DNA of 64,000 nucleotides from the NCBI GenBank assembly GCA_002840535.1, contig PHBH01000006.1:1-64000 (forward strand). The letters are read 5' to 3'. Both the position numbers and the translations under genes were made by a program. This DNA comes from Deltaproteobacteria bacterium HGW-Deltaproteobacteria-15. GTDB lineage: Bacteria > Desulfobacterota > DSM-4660 > Desulfatiglandales > HGW-15. Every line of letters begins with the position of its first letter. Within the stretch, counting starts at the first letter, position 1. The notes beneath the pieces were generated by a model, which was not told where the DNA came from, did no database searches, and was given only the letters and a program-made list of their open reading frames with translations. This document shows, piece by piece, positions 26,789-35,802 of the stretch.

Positions 26789-29773
26789 ATGCCGAAGTAC
26801 GTCTATTTTTTTGGCGGTGGAAAAGCGGACGGCAATGAGTCCATGAAAAACCTTCTTGGCGGTAAGGGAGCCAATCTGGCTGAAATGGCCGGACATCCTG
26901 ACTTGCGACTTCCCGTGCCGCCGGGTTTCACCATCACCACCGAGATCTGCAACCTGTATTACAAGCTGGGTCGCAAATACCCCAAAGAGCTGAAACCCAG
27001 TGTGGATGAAGCCTTGACGAGAGTCGAGAAACTCATGGGGAAAAAATTCGGCGGCGTCGAGAACCCGCTGCTGGTCTCTGTTCGTTCCGGGGCTCGCAGC
27101 TCCATGCCCGGCATGATGGACACGGTGCTCAATCTCGGCCTGAACGACGATACTATCAAGGGGCTGATCGCAAATACGAACAACCCGCGCTTTGCCTATG
27201 ACGCCTATCGCCGCCTCATCATGATGTATGCGGACGTGGTAATGGAAAAGGCCGAAGGAATCGAGCCCAAGGACGGCAAGGGGATCCGCAAGGTCCTCGA
27301 GGAGCGAATGGATCAGCTCAAGAGGCAGAGAGGCTACAAGCTCGATACCGAAATCAATGTGGACGACCTTAAGGATCTGGTACAGGACTTCAAGCACATC
27401 GTCAGGGAAGAGATGGGCAAACCCTTCCCCGAAGAGCCTCGCGAGCAGCTCTGGGGAGGCATCGGGGCGGTGTTCATGAGCTGGAACGGCAAACGGGCCG
27501 TGGAGTACCGCCGCATCGAGAAGATCCCGGGTGATTGGGGCACCGCAGTCAACGTGCAGGCCATGGTATTCGGAAACATGGGGAACGACTCCGCCACCGG
27601 CGTGGCCTTTACCCGAAATCCTGCAACCGGAGAGAACAAGTTTTACGGTGAATATCTGGTAAACGCCCAGGGCGAGGACGTCGTGGCCGGCATACGAACC
27701 CCGGCGCCGATAAACGAGTCTTCCATGAACGACCAGAGCCGCCATCTTCCAAGTCTCGAAAAATCCATGCCTCATCTTTATAAGGAACTGGATGACATGC
27801 AGCGCAGGCTCGAGAAGCATTATAGAGACCTGCTCGATATCGAGTTCACCATCGAGAAGGGCGTCCTCTACATGCTTCAATGTCGTGTGGGCAAACGCAA
27901 CGGTGTTGCCGCTGTCCGAATGGCGACCGAGATGCATAAAGAGCGTTTGATCGACGCTGCCACGGCGGTGTCGCGCGTGAAGCCCAACCAGCTCGTCGAG
28001 TTGCTGCTTCCCATGATCGATCCCAAAGCCGAACTGACCACCAAACCCATTGCCAAAGGGCTTCCTGCGGGACCCGGCGGGGCCAAGGGTCGAGCGGTTT
28101 TCACGAGCGAGTCGGCGGTGGAATGGGCCTCCAGGGGCGAGAAAGTCATCCTCGTTCGCGAAGAAACCTCCCCCGAAGATGTGGACGGCATGCACAAGTC
28201 CCAGGCCGTGCTCACGGCCAAGGGCGGCATGACGTCCCATGCAGCGCTGGTAGCCCGCGGCTGGGGCAAGTGCTGCATCGTGGGCTGCTCCGATATCGAG
28301 ATCGGTCAGGACAACAAGTCCTTCTCCACTGCGGACGGCGTGAAGGTATCCGAAGGCGACTGGATCTCCCTCAACGGCACCAAAGGTCTGGTATACGTGG
28401 GGGAGATGCCCCTCGTGGACATCGACCTGGAACGAAACAAGAGCTACGCGGATCTGCAAAAGCTCGTGGACAAATTCCGCAGGCTCAAGGTTCGCACCAA
28501 CGCCGATACCCCCCGCGATGCGGCAAAGGCAATCGAGTTCGGGGCTGAGGGCATCGGTCTCTTCCGTACCGAGCACATGTTTTACGGCGAAGGCAGCGAC
28601 CAGCCGCTTTTCCTGCTGCGAAAGATGATCATGAGCAGCACGCTCGAGGAGCGGCGCAAGGCCCTGGACGAGCTTTTCCCCTATGTGAAGAAGGACATGA
28701 AGGCCACGATGGAGGTGATGGACGGCAGGCCGGTCACCATTCGCCTCCTGGACCCGCCGCTTCATGAATTCGTTCCTCACAGCAGGGAAAGACTGGAGCA
28801 CCTGGCCCAGGAACTTGGTGTGAGCCAGGACGAGCTGCAGAAAAGGGCCGAGGGTCTGCACGAAAACAATCCCATGCTCGGCCATCGAGGAGTGCGGCTG
28901 GGCGTCACTTATCCCGAAGTCACCGAAATGCAGGTTCGCGCCATCCTTGAAGCCGCCGGGGAGCTGATCAGCGAAGGCAAGAAGGCATTCCCGGAAATCA
29001 TGGTCCCCGTGACCTGCACGGTCAGCGAAATGGACAATCAGAAAGCGCTGGTCGACAGGGTGTACAAGGAAGTTCAGCAAAAGCTGAACATGAAAAAAAT
29101 CCCCTACCTCTACGGCACTATGATCGAGATTCCGCGCGCAGCCCTTACCGCGGCCAAAATGGCCCAGACCGCCGAGTTCTTTTCCTTCGGGACGAACGAT
29201 CTCACCCAGATGGGCTTCGGCTTCAGCCGGGACGATATCGGCTCATTCCTGCCGGATTACCTCAAAAGCAAGATCCTTCCCGACGACCCTTTCCAGACCA
29301 TCGACCAGGAAGGGATCGGTGAGCTGATTCGGTTTGGGATCGACCGCGGCCGTTCGACACGCCCCAATCTCAAGGTGGGCATCTGCGGGGAGCATGGCGG
29401 GGATGCGGATTCAGTCAAGTTCTGCCACCGGGTCGGGATGGATTATGTATCCTGCTCGCCTTTCCGCGTGCCCATTGCAAGGCTCGCCGCTGCACAGGCG
29501 GCAATCGAGGAGACGGCTGCGAAAGAAAAGCCAAAGCCTTCCTCCAGGAGGTCGGCGTTGAGGGTTGTGCCTCCAAGGAAGCAGGCGGCTGCAAAAAAAC
29601 CGGCAGGCAAAGGGAACACGACGAAGAAATCACCGGCGCGGAAAGCCGCTGCTAAACCGGCGGCGAAAAAAGCTGCTGCAAAAAAATCGGCGCCCAAAAA
29701 GAGTGCCTCCAAAAAGGCTCCGCCAAAGAAGGCGGCATCGAAAAAGGCGGCCTCCAAGAAATCCAGGAAATAA
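26789..29773 (+). CDS. ppdK: pyruvate, phosphate dikinase with Lys/Ala-rich tail
   Basis: Interconverts pyruvate, ATP and phosphate with PEP, AMP and diphosphate. Residues about 1-350 are the nucleotide-binding domain (LLGGKGANLAEMA, RSGARSSMPGMMDT), the swivelling phosphohistidine domain has GGMTSHAALVARGWG with the His near 484, and the PEP/pyruvate TIM barrel (LFRTEHMF, SFGTNDLTQM, GICGEHGGD) ends near residue 905. The last roughly 84 residues are a Lys/Ala/Pro/Ser-rich low-complexity tail with repeated AAKK, ASKK and PPKK motifs, like histone H1 or HU-type DNA-binding tails, absent from ordinary PPDK (about 880-910 residues). GGAGGG precedes ATG. Stand-alone gene with its own promoter and terminator candidates. 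Confidence 0.95.
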   Translation: MPKYVYFFGGGKADGNESMKNLLGGKGANLAEMAGHPDLRLPVPPGFTITTEICNLYYKLGRKYPKELKPSVDEALTRVEKLMGKKFGGVENPLLVSVRSGARSSMPGMMDTVLNLGLNDDTIKGLIANTNNPRFAYDAYRRLIMMYADVVMEKAEGIEPKDGKGIRKVLEERMDQLKRQRGYKLDTEINVDDLKDLVQDFKHIVREEMGKPFPEEPREQLWGGIGAVFMSWNGKRAVEYRRIEKIPGDWGTAVNVQAMVFGNMGNDSATGVAFTRNPATGENKFYGEYLVNAQGEDVVAGIRTPAPINESSMNDQSRHLPSLEKSMPHLYKELDDMQRRLEKHYRDLLDIEFTIEKGVLYMLQCRVGKRNGVAAVRMATEMHKERLIDAATAVSRVKPNQLVELLLPMIDPKAELTTKPIAKGLPAGPGGAKGRAVFTSESAVEWASRGEKVILVREETSPEDVDGMHKSQAVLTAKGGMTSHAALVARGWGKCCIVGCSDIEIGQDNKSFSTADGVKVSEGDWISLNGTKGLVYVGEMPLVDIDLERNKSYADLQKLVDKFRRLKVRTNADTPRDAAKAIEFGAEGIGLFRTEHMFYGEGSDQPLFLLRKMIMSSTLEERRKALDELFPYVKKDMKATMEVMDGRPVTIRLLDPPLHEFVPHSRERLEHLAQELGVSQDELQKRAEGLHENNPMLGHRGVRLGVTYPEVTEMQVRAILEAAGELISEGKKAFPEIMVPVTCTVSEMDNQKALVDRVYKEVQQKLNMKKIPYLYGTMIEIPRAALTAAKMAQTAEFFSFGTNDLTQMGFGFSRDDIGSFLPDYLKSKILPDDPFQTIDQEGIGELIRFGIDRGRSTRPNLKVGICGEHGGDADSVKFCHRVGMDYVSCSPFRVPIARLAAAQAAIEETAAKEKPKPSSRRSALRVVPPRKQAAAKKPAGKGNTTKKSPARKAAAKPAAKKAAAKKSAPKKSASKKAPPKKAASKKAASKKSRK

Positions 29774-29792
29774 CCATCAACCTGGAACCATT

Positions 29793-29842
29793 CGGGGATT
29801 CGGGCCATTCCTCTCCGAGGAGTTGCCCGCAATCCCCGTTTT
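29793..29842 (+). terminator. terminator after ppdK
   Basis: CGGGGATTCGGGC (29793-29805) pairs with GCCCGCAATCCCCG (29825-29838) with one bulged base; an inner CCTC/GAGG pair extends the hairpin, and TTTT follows. The short T-run makes it a moderate candidate. Confidence 0.6.
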
Positions 29843-29982
29843 CGGTTCAAAACGGTTGATCGTGCCCCAAAAACAGCGTATCCTTCAAAGAAACTCTGAT
29901 ACTTCTCACCTCACCCTGGTCCCCTTCTGAATGGATAAATTGCCGTCGGTCGTGTTAACCCTTTCTAAGGTGGTGAATTGAT

Positions 29983-30597
29983 ATGGATACACATAAAACT
30001 CAACTCACCGTTCTTGACCAGATAGCGGATGCCGATAAGGTCAGGAGAAAAATCATCGACGCGGCAAGCGCCCTGTATGTCAAGAAAGGCTTCAATGCAA
30101 CATCAATTGAGGAAATCTCCGAAGCAGCGGGAGTGAGCCTGCCGGTCACCTATCGTTACGTCAAGAAGAAATCGGAGATCATGCGGATGATCATGGAAGA
30201 TATGTTGAACAGCTTCCGTGAGAATCTCCTCATGATGATCGATGGAATCGATGACCCCGTAGAAAAACTGGATATTGCCGCAAGGCTCTATTTCAAGGTG
30301 GTGGAGCAGCAGAGGCAGAAGGCCCTGCTGATGTACCAGAAATCCAACTCCCTTGATAAGGCCTCCAGGGCCCGCATCATGGAACTGGAGGTGGAAGTCA
30401 GCAAGATTTTTGGTGAAATGATCCAGGAGGGGATCGATTCAGGGGCTTTCAAGAAGGTGGATGTAGATCTGGCCGCCTACAACATCATTATGACCGCCCA
30501 TATGTGGATACTGAAGCACTGGCACTTCAAGAAGCGGCTCACACTCGATACCTATATTGACCTTCAGTTGGCAACCATCCACAAGATGTTCAGATAA
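29983..30597 (+). CDS. TetR family transcriptional regulator
   Basis: One-component repressor of 204 residues. The N-terminal helix-turn-helix is clear: RRKIIDAASALYVKKGFNATSIEEISEAAGVSLPVTYRYVKKKSEI. The C-terminal ligand domain is rich in Met and aromatic residues and resembles TetR regulators of fatty acid or CoA-ester metabolism. AAGGTGG lies about 9 bases before ATG. Target genes are unknown; no obvious palindromic operator was identified next to it. It stands alone between ppdK and the GYD gene. Confidence 0.92.
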   Translation: MDTHKTQLTVLDQIADADKVRRKIIDAASALYVKKGFNATSIEEISEAAGVSLPVTYRYVKKKSEIMRMIMEDMLNSFRENLLMMIDGIDDPVEKLDIAARLYFKVVEQQRQKALLMYQKSNSLDKASRARIMELEVEVSKIFGEMIQEGIDSGAFKKVDVDLAAYNIIMTAHMWILKHWHFKKRLTLDTYIDLQLATIHKMFR

Positions 30598-30835
30598 CAG
30601 CGTTGTCAGACAATACTTGCCGGGGGGAGGATCTTCTCGCTCCTCCCGCTCTCCGGTTTAAAATCCTCCTCCTTGACGGCGCCGTGGCAAACTTCATTGT
30701 TTGGAATCCACCGATTTTCCGGATAACCCTGTGCTCCCCGGCTGTACACAAAGATACAGGATATTGCTGATCCACTTTGCGCCTCCCTGACGTTACCTTG
30801 AAGCTCGAAAGTATGGTCTCAGAGGGAGGTCGGCC

Positions 30836-31129
30836 ATGACGATATTCATGATGTTCGGGAAGTATTCCCCGGAGGCGTTGAAAGGAATCAGCCCCGCTAG
30901 AACCGACAAAGCGGTTGAGCTGATAAAGAAAAACGGGGGAAAGGTTGTATCGATGTACGCAGTGCTCGGTGAACACGACCTGGTTTTCACTTTGGAGTTT
31001 CCTGATGCGGAAAAAGCGCTCGCAACCTCTGTTGCTCTGAACAAATTGACAGGTATTTCCTTTACAACATCACCCGTGGTTGAAGTGGAGAAGTTCGACA
31101 AGTTGATGGCCCAGGCGAAAAATATCTAA
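30836..31129 (+). CDS. GYD domain protein
   Basis: A 97-residue protein made of a single GYD domain, a ferredoxin-like fold family of unknown function common in anaerobes and archaea. The N-terminal strand (TIFMMFGKYSPEALKGIS) and the LGEHDLVFTLEFPDAEKA block match the family, where the tripeptide GYD or GEHD marks the turn. GGGAGG precedes ATG 30836. No partner gene is evident. The 238-base spacer upstream (30598-30835) holds a short GGGAGG/CCTCCC hairpin and nothing else I recognise. Confidence 0.85.
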   Translation: MTIFMMFGKYSPEALKGISPARTDKAVELIKKNGGKVVSMYAVLGEHDLVFTLEFPDAEKALATSVALNKLTGISFTTSPVVEVEKFDKLMAQAKNI

Positions 31130-31248
31130 GAAACTCTCTACCGCACCCTTTCCAAGTCCTCCTTATGGTGCCATGGACAAACCCGCCATGGGCTGGTATA
31201 CAAGTTTGTCCTAACCATCAATGCATGAGACAGGAGCGCGAGTTGGAT

Positions 31249-31374
31249 ATGAACATTATTATCCGCAATGAAATCGAGACGGACATCCAGGCGATATCAG
31301 AGATCACGAGAGCGGCTTTTGAGAATCTTCAAATTAGCCCATTGACCTCAGAGGATGCAGTCATGAAACCATGA
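31249..31374 (+). pseudogene. truncated GNAT acetyltransferase remnant
   Basis: The 41 encoded residues match the N-terminus of a GNAT N-acetyltransferase (MNIIIRNEIETDIQAISEITRA followed by AFENL), but the frame stops before the acetyl-CoA binding motif. I found no continuation in the other frames in the roughly 55 bases before the next gene. It is best read as a remnant left after a deletion. Confidence 0.6.
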
Positions 31375-31429
31375 GTTCCAAACAATTGGTGCCGACGTCG
31401 TTCACGCTGGCCGCCGAGAGGACGGACTT

Positions 31430-32425
31430 GTGAAAAAACAAGGTAAATGGTCAACCCTCATGCTGGTTCTCACCTTTCTGCTTGGAGCGAATGACTCGGT
31501 CGCTGCCGAGTCATTCTATGACCCCCTCGCGGTAACAGAAAATTTCACTCCTCAGACGCTTGATCTCACGGTCCATAATGGAGAGCTGAAACGCGACTTT
31601 CCCATCCGGGTCTACCTGCCGTCGGAAGAATCCTCCGCCCCGATTGTGCTCTTCAGTCATGGGCTGGGAGGGTCCCGTGAAGGAAGCGGTTATCTTGGCA
31701 AACATTGGGCCGCTCGCGGATATGTCGCAGTGTTCGTGCAGCATCCGGGCAGCGATACCTCGGTGTGGCGGGAAAACCCGGCGGAGGAGCGCATCGCCGT
31801 CATGAGACGGGCGGCCAGTCCGGACAATCTTCTGCTCCGGGTCAAAGACATTCACGGAGTTCTCGATCAGCTTGAACGGTGGGCTGATGACCCGGCTTCC
31901 GGATTGAGCGGGCGGTTGGATCTCAGACATGTTGGAATGTCGGGGCATTCCTTCGGCGCGCTGACCACCCAGGCCCTGAGCGGGCAGAGGTTTCCTATCG
32001 GAAGATTCGCCACAGATTCCCGCATCAAAGCCGCGCTCCTGTTCAGTCCCAGCTCTCCTCGCCGTGGCGACCCCGAAGAGGCATTCGACAATGTGAGCAT
32101 CCCGTGGATGTTGATGACGGGCACCAGGGACGTTGCCCCCATCGGGGATGTGAATTTGGGATCCCGGCTCGCGGTGTTCCCGGCCTTGCCGCCGGGTGGC
32201 AAGTACGAGTTGGTCCTCTATGGCGCCGAGCATTCTGCATTTGCCGACCGTTCTCTGCCCGGCGATAGGGAAAATCGCAATCCGAATCATCACCGGGCAA
32301 TCCTCGCTCTGAGCACGGCCTTTTGGGATGCCTGCTTGCGCGGAAGGACGGCGGCCAAAGATTGGCTTGATGGCGATGGCCCGCGCTCCGTGCTGGAAAA
32401 GCGGGACCGGTGGCAGGCAAAATGA
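31430..32425 (+). CDS. secreted alpha/beta hydrolase
   Basis: A 331-residue alpha/beta hydrolase related to dienelactone hydrolase and platelet-activating-factor acetylhydrolase. A signal peptide is at residues 1-26 (ending SVAAES). The oxyanion motif HGLGGSREG, the nucleophile elbow GMSGHSFGA near residue 172, and a late GAEHSAF histidine complete the catalytic set. It starts at GTG 31430. It acts on an ester or lactone in the periplasm; the substrate is unknown. The next gene starts 1 base after its stop. Confidence 0.85.
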   Translation: MKKQGKWSTLMLVLTFLLGANDSVAAESFYDPLAVTENFTPQTLDLTVHNGELKRDFPIRVYLPSEESSAPIVLFSHGLGGSREGSGYLGKHWAARGYVAVFVQHPGSDTSVWRENPAEERIAVMRRAASPDNLLLRVKDIHGVLDQLERWADDPASGLSGRLDLRHVGMSGHSFGALTTQALSGQRFPIGRFATDSRIKAALLFSPSSPRRGDPEEAFDNVSIPWMLMTGTRDVAPIGDVNLGSRLAVFPALPPGGKYELVLYGAEHSAFADRSLPGDRENRNPNHHRAILALSTAFWDACLRGRTAAKDWLDGDGPRSVLEKRDRWQAK

Positions 32426-32426
32426 T

Positions 32427-32993
32427 ATGAACAATCCTATCGAAAATCACGAGAACATCATTCAACTCGCCCTTTCCCTGGGCTTCGAATATGAAAAAAC
32501 CATTACAGGCTGCTGCCAATGCACGATAGCGGCGATTCAGGATGCCATCGGGATACCGAATGATGCCGTTTTTAAAGCGGGAAGCGGCCTCACGGCCGGT
32601 GGCGGACTTTCCTGTCAAGGTTCCTGTGGAGGGTATACCGGTGGAGTCATGGTCATGAGCTCGCTGTTTGGACGGCGACGAAAGAACTGGAAGGATGACA
32701 AGAGCGAGAAGGATTGCGCGCACACGATGGCAAGGGTCCTGTTGGGTAAATTCCAACGCGAATATGGGAGCAATATCTGCGGAATCATCCATCGAAAGAT
32801 CTTCGGCAGGGACTTTGATCTTATGCACGGTCCGGACAGGGAAGCCTTCGAAAAACTTGGAGCTCATGCGGACAAATGCACATCCGTCGTAGGAAGAGCC
32901 GCGGCCTGGGCCACCGAACTCATCCTGGAAGAGATGTCCAAAAGGCATTTGCGCCTGAGTGATCTCCAAAAAATCCAACTATCCGACACATAA
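32427..32993 (+). CDS. C_GCAxxG_C_C family redox protein
   Basis: A 188-residue Cys-rich protein of the C_GCAxxG_C_C family, thought to be redox or metal-binding but uncharacterised. Cysteines lie at GCCQCTIAA near residue 25, LSCQGSCGGYTGG near 57-62, KDCAHT, NICGII and DKCTSVV. The motif here reads SCGGYTGG, so the Ala of the family signature is changed. The start is ATG 32427, which follows the hydrolase stop by one base. Confidence 0.8.
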   Translation: MNNPIENHENIIQLALSLGFEYEKTITGCCQCTIAAIQDAIGIPNDAVFKAGSGLTAGGGLSCQGSCGGYTGGVMVMSSLFGRRRKNWKDDKSEKDCAHTMARVLLGKFQREYGSNICGIIHRKIFGRDFDLMHGPDREAFEKLGAHADKCTSVVGRAAAWATELILEEMSKRHLRLSDLQKIQLSDT

Positions 32994-33011
32994 AACAGGA
33001 GCGATGCTGGA

Positions 33012-33917
33012 GTGAAGGAAGTCTGGATTGCCATGGGTCTTACCCTGTTTGCAGGCCTGGCTACCGGAGTCGGCAGTGTAATCGCATTCACGGCCAAAAG
33101 AACCAACTATCGTTTTCTCTCCGTGGCAACGGGTTTCTCGGCAGGGGTGATGCTCTATGTCTCGTTCGTGGAGATTTTCTTCAAGGGTCTTGAATCTCTC
33201 ACTGAACACTACGGCGATTACTGGGGACACTGGGTTAATGCGGCCTCGTTCTTCGGCGGCATGCTGGTGATTGGCGTGATCGACAACTTGATACCGGCAG
33301 CCAGGAACCCGCACGAGCCCCACACGGAAGATGAGTTAAAGCCGCTGCATAATGCATCGGCTCCGCTGCCCGATTTCGAAGCGGTGGCTGCATCTTCCGT
33401 AGCAGGACCGCCTGAAGGAATCCACGATCATAGCCGCCATCACCGGAACCTCATGCGGATGGGCTTGTTTACGGCTCTGGCAATCGGTATCCACAATTTC
33501 CCGGAGGGGTTGGCAACGTTCCTTGCCGCCATTCGGGATCCAAGCCTCGGTGTTGCGATTGCCGTGGCGATCGCGCTGCACAACATCCCCGAGGGGATCA
33601 GCGTTTCGGTGCCGATCTTCTATGCCACCGGAGACCGCAAAAAGGCCTTCACCTATTCCCTGCTCAGCGGCTTGGCCGAACCTGCGGGGGCTGCCATCGC
33701 CTATCTGGCGCTTCGTGTTTTCATAGGGGACGATTTCAGGTTGATGCCGCAGCAGATAATGGGGATACTCTTCGGCGGCATAGCGGGAATCATGGTATAC
33801 ATCAGTGTGGATGAATTGCTGCCGACAAGCCGGGCGTATGGGAAGGGACACGACAGTCTTCTTGGGCTGGTCGCGGGGATGCTTCTTATGGCTTTGAGCC
33901 TGCTGCTGATGAAATAG
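33012..33917 (+). CDS. ZIP family metal transporter
   Basis: Inner-membrane divalent metal transporter of 301 residues, ZupT-like, moving zinc or related ions into the cytoplasm. Eight hydrophobic segments can be traced. Helices IV and V carry the metal-binding motifs HNFPEGLAT and HNIPEGIS. A cytoplasmic loop holds HDHSRHHRN, a histidine-rich stretch usual in this family. GTG 33012 is used, with AGGAG about 11 bases upstream. It follows the Cys-rich protein by 18 bases, so the two may be co-transcribed. Confidence 0.9.
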   Translation: MKEVWIAMGLTLFAGLATGVGSVIAFTAKRTNYRFLSVATGFSAGVMLYVSFVEIFFKGLESLTEHYGDYWGHWVNAASFFGGMLVIGVIDNLIPAARNPHEPHTEDELKPLHNASAPLPDFEAVAASSVAGPPEGIHDHSRHHRNLMRMGLFTALAIGIHNFPEGLATFLAAIRDPSLGVAIAVAIALHNIPEGISVSVPIFYATGDRKKAFTYSLLSGLAEPAGAAIAYLALRVFIGDDFRLMPQQIMGILFGGIAGIMVYISVDELLPTSRAYGKGHDSLLGLVAGMLLMALSLLLMK

Positions 33918-33969
33918 TGCCGGCGACAATGGCAACAGGAATGTGAAAACAAGATCTAAGGAGATTTCA

Positions 33970-34707
33970 TTGTCCAGCATCTCGATAACTTACCCGACAT
34001 GGATGACTGAGTGGATGGAAGCGCAGGAAGTCATCCTTTGGGGTGGGGCGGATCTTCGGGGTTTTTCCACGCCCATGGATCGAACGGGAAAAGGATTTCC
34101 TTTCGCTGTTTCCATGGCGATCCCTATGGATCCTCAAGTAATGGCCGGCATTCAGAACGGACCCAACCAAAAGTATGCTGACGAGTATGCAAGGGTGAAC
34201 AAGCATATCAATGAACTCTCAGTGGCGTTATCGGACCTGATCGTTCACAGAGGTTTTCGATCAAAGCCGCTGGCCGCCTCCGAGCGTACCGATTTTGTAA
34301 ACGTCAAGGGGGACTTCCCGCACAAGACGGCAGCAACAAGAGCGGGCTTGGGCTGGGTAGGCCGGCATTGTCAACTCATTACACGCCCATTCGGCCCGTG
34401 GATTCGATTGGGAACTGTTTTCACCGATATCGAGCTTCCTTGTGGACCGGCAACAGAGAAAAGTCACTGCGGTCACTGCACGCGTTGCGTGGAGGCCTGC
34501 CCTGCAAAGGCATTGAAAGGCAACGCTTGGTATCCGGGATTGCGTCGTGGAGAGATCCTGGATGTACAGGCATGTGATCAATGGAAAAAGGAGCACTACT
34601 CTCAGTATCACAAAGGGCATAACTGCGGAATTTGTTCAGCAGTCTGTCCCTATGGATTAAGGGTTCTGAAAAAACGGCAGACAAGGGCGGATTTGTGTTT
34701 AGCTTAA
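33970..34707 (+). CDS. epoxyqueuosine reductase-like 4Fe-4S protein
   Basis: A 245-residue protein with the Fe-S module of the QueG family, CGHCTRCVEACP near residue 165 and CGICSAVCPYG near 215, and the preceding GLGWVGRH block typical of QueG-like and corrinoid-reducing relatives. It lacks the C-terminal HEAT-like domain and part of the N-terminal cobalamin domain of true QueG, so it is more likely one of the shorter QueG-like redox proteins. TTG 33970 is chosen because AAGGAG lies 7 bases upstream. Confidence 0.75.
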   Translation: MSSISITYPTWMTEWMEAQEVILWGGADLRGFSTPMDRTGKGFPFAVSMAIPMDPQVMAGIQNGPNQKYADEYARVNKHINELSVALSDLIVHRGFRSKPLAASERTDFVNVKGDFPHKTAATRAGLGWVGRHCQLITRPFGPWIRLGTVFTDIELPCGPATEKSHCGHCTRCVEACPAKALKGNAWYPGLRRGEILDVQACDQWKKEHYSQYHKGHNCGICSAVCPYGLRVLKKRQTRADLCLA

Positions 34708-34810
34708 TACCAGCGCCCACGCTGCTGCTCTGCCCCTCAAGAATCTGAATTCCTCCCTTTCGTGGGCGGGTGTCCCTTATTCATAAACCTCCAACCAGAG
34801 GAGGTGCCTC

Positions 34811-35551
34811 ATGGCCAAAACCTACACGCAGTTAATCCCCAGCATCGATCGCCGGCTCTCGGCCTGGATTTCAATGGTTGAAAAGAGCAAATCCCGGGAA
34901 AAGACGCAGATAGGTCCCACTGTCACCATTTCACGTCAATATGGGTGCGAAGGCTTTGCTTTGGCAGAGGCGCTCAAGAAGATCTTTGAAGACAGGACCG
35001 GTGAGGAGTGGAATATCTATGACAAGGCCCTGCTCAAGAAGGTCAGCGAGGAAGAAGAGCTTTCCATCAGACTGCTGGAGGCATTGGGAGGTCCAACCCA
35101 CCTGTTGGACAGTCTCCCGATCACCATCCTCCGGCGCATGCCTCACAGCCAGATGTATCGACGGGTGATGGAGCATCTGGTCGGGATCGCAAGACTTGGC
35201 CGAGCGATTATCATAGGCAGGGGCGGGGCGGTTGTAACTCAGGGGCTCCCCAACTGCTATCATTTCCGGCTCGAGGCAAGCTTCGGATTTCGTGCCGCTT
35301 CGATAGGGCGCCGTCTGGGACTGCCCCTTGCCGAGGCGGAAACCCATGTAAAGGAGAATGAGGAGGCCCGGGAAAGATTCTTCTCCAAATTCCTCAACGT
35401 CTCGACGGCGGACCATTCTTACTTCGATGCCGTCTACAACAACGACAGGCATTCGGTGGAGGAAATCGCGTGGAGTATCTTCGCCTACGTCATGCAGGGC
35501 TGGCAGGCAAGGGGGGTTGCTGAGCAATTCCCCGGTAAATCCAACCCTTGA
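34811..35551 (+). CDS. cytidylate kinase-like family protein
   Basis: A 246-residue P-loop protein of the cytidylate kinase-like family often seen in anaerobic bacteria. The nucleotide-binding loop reads TISRQYGCEGFALAEAL, in which Gly-Cys-Glu-Gly replaces the usual GxxGxGKS pattern. Further blocks are WNIYDKALL and AIIIGRGGAVV. AGAGGAGG lies about 8 bases before ATG. Function in the cell is not known; nucleoside monophosphate phosphorylation is inferred from fold only. Confidence 0.78.
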   Translation: MAKTYTQLIPSIDRRLSAWISMVEKSKSREKTQIGPTVTISRQYGCEGFALAEALKKIFEDRTGEEWNIYDKALLKKVSEEEELSIRLLEALGGPTHLLDSLPITILRRMPHSQMYRRVMEHLVGIARLGRAIIIGRGGAVVTQGLPNCYHFRLEASFGFRAASIGRRLGLPLAEAETHVKENEEARERFFSKFLNVSTADHSYFDAVYNNDRHSVEEIAWSIFAYVMQGWQARGVAEQFPGKSNP

Positions 35552-35628
35552 CACCCGAGGGCCGACTCACCTATGCTCCTGTCCATTGTCCGCCGCCGGA
35601 GACTTGGCGGGTTTCACCAGCATCATAT

Positions 35629-35802
35629 ATGAAAATTTTCGGAACCGGAGGCAGCTCAACTCCAATGGAGGAAAAGCATTTTGGCCCTGTATGGTTTATT
35701 CCCGGAGAAACGGGAGGAAGATATCCGTTCTGCCATTCCGTCTACATTGATGGCCCGGGGATATTGATCGATCGCAGAAGGACTTGGAAGGAGAAGATAT
35801 GA
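35629..35802 (+). pseudogene. N-terminal fragment of an MBL-fold hydrolase
   Basis: 57 codons whose middle part (FGPVWFIPGETGGRYPFCHS) matches the N-terminus of MBL-fold hydrolases that begin with a GxVWFIPGxxxGRYPYCHS strand. The frame runs only to ILID, before the HxHxDH metal site, then stops. Its TGA overlaps the ATG of the following complete MBL gene. It is likely a remnant of a deleted relative, now acting at most as a translated leader. Confidence 0.55.

Noticed and set aside
26081..29080. 999-codon open frame antisense to ppdK
   Set aside because: It lies opposite a clear pyruvate phosphate dikinase gene with ribosome site and full motifs; the translation is His/Val/Asp-rich low-quality sequence typical of antisense frames in GC-rich genes.
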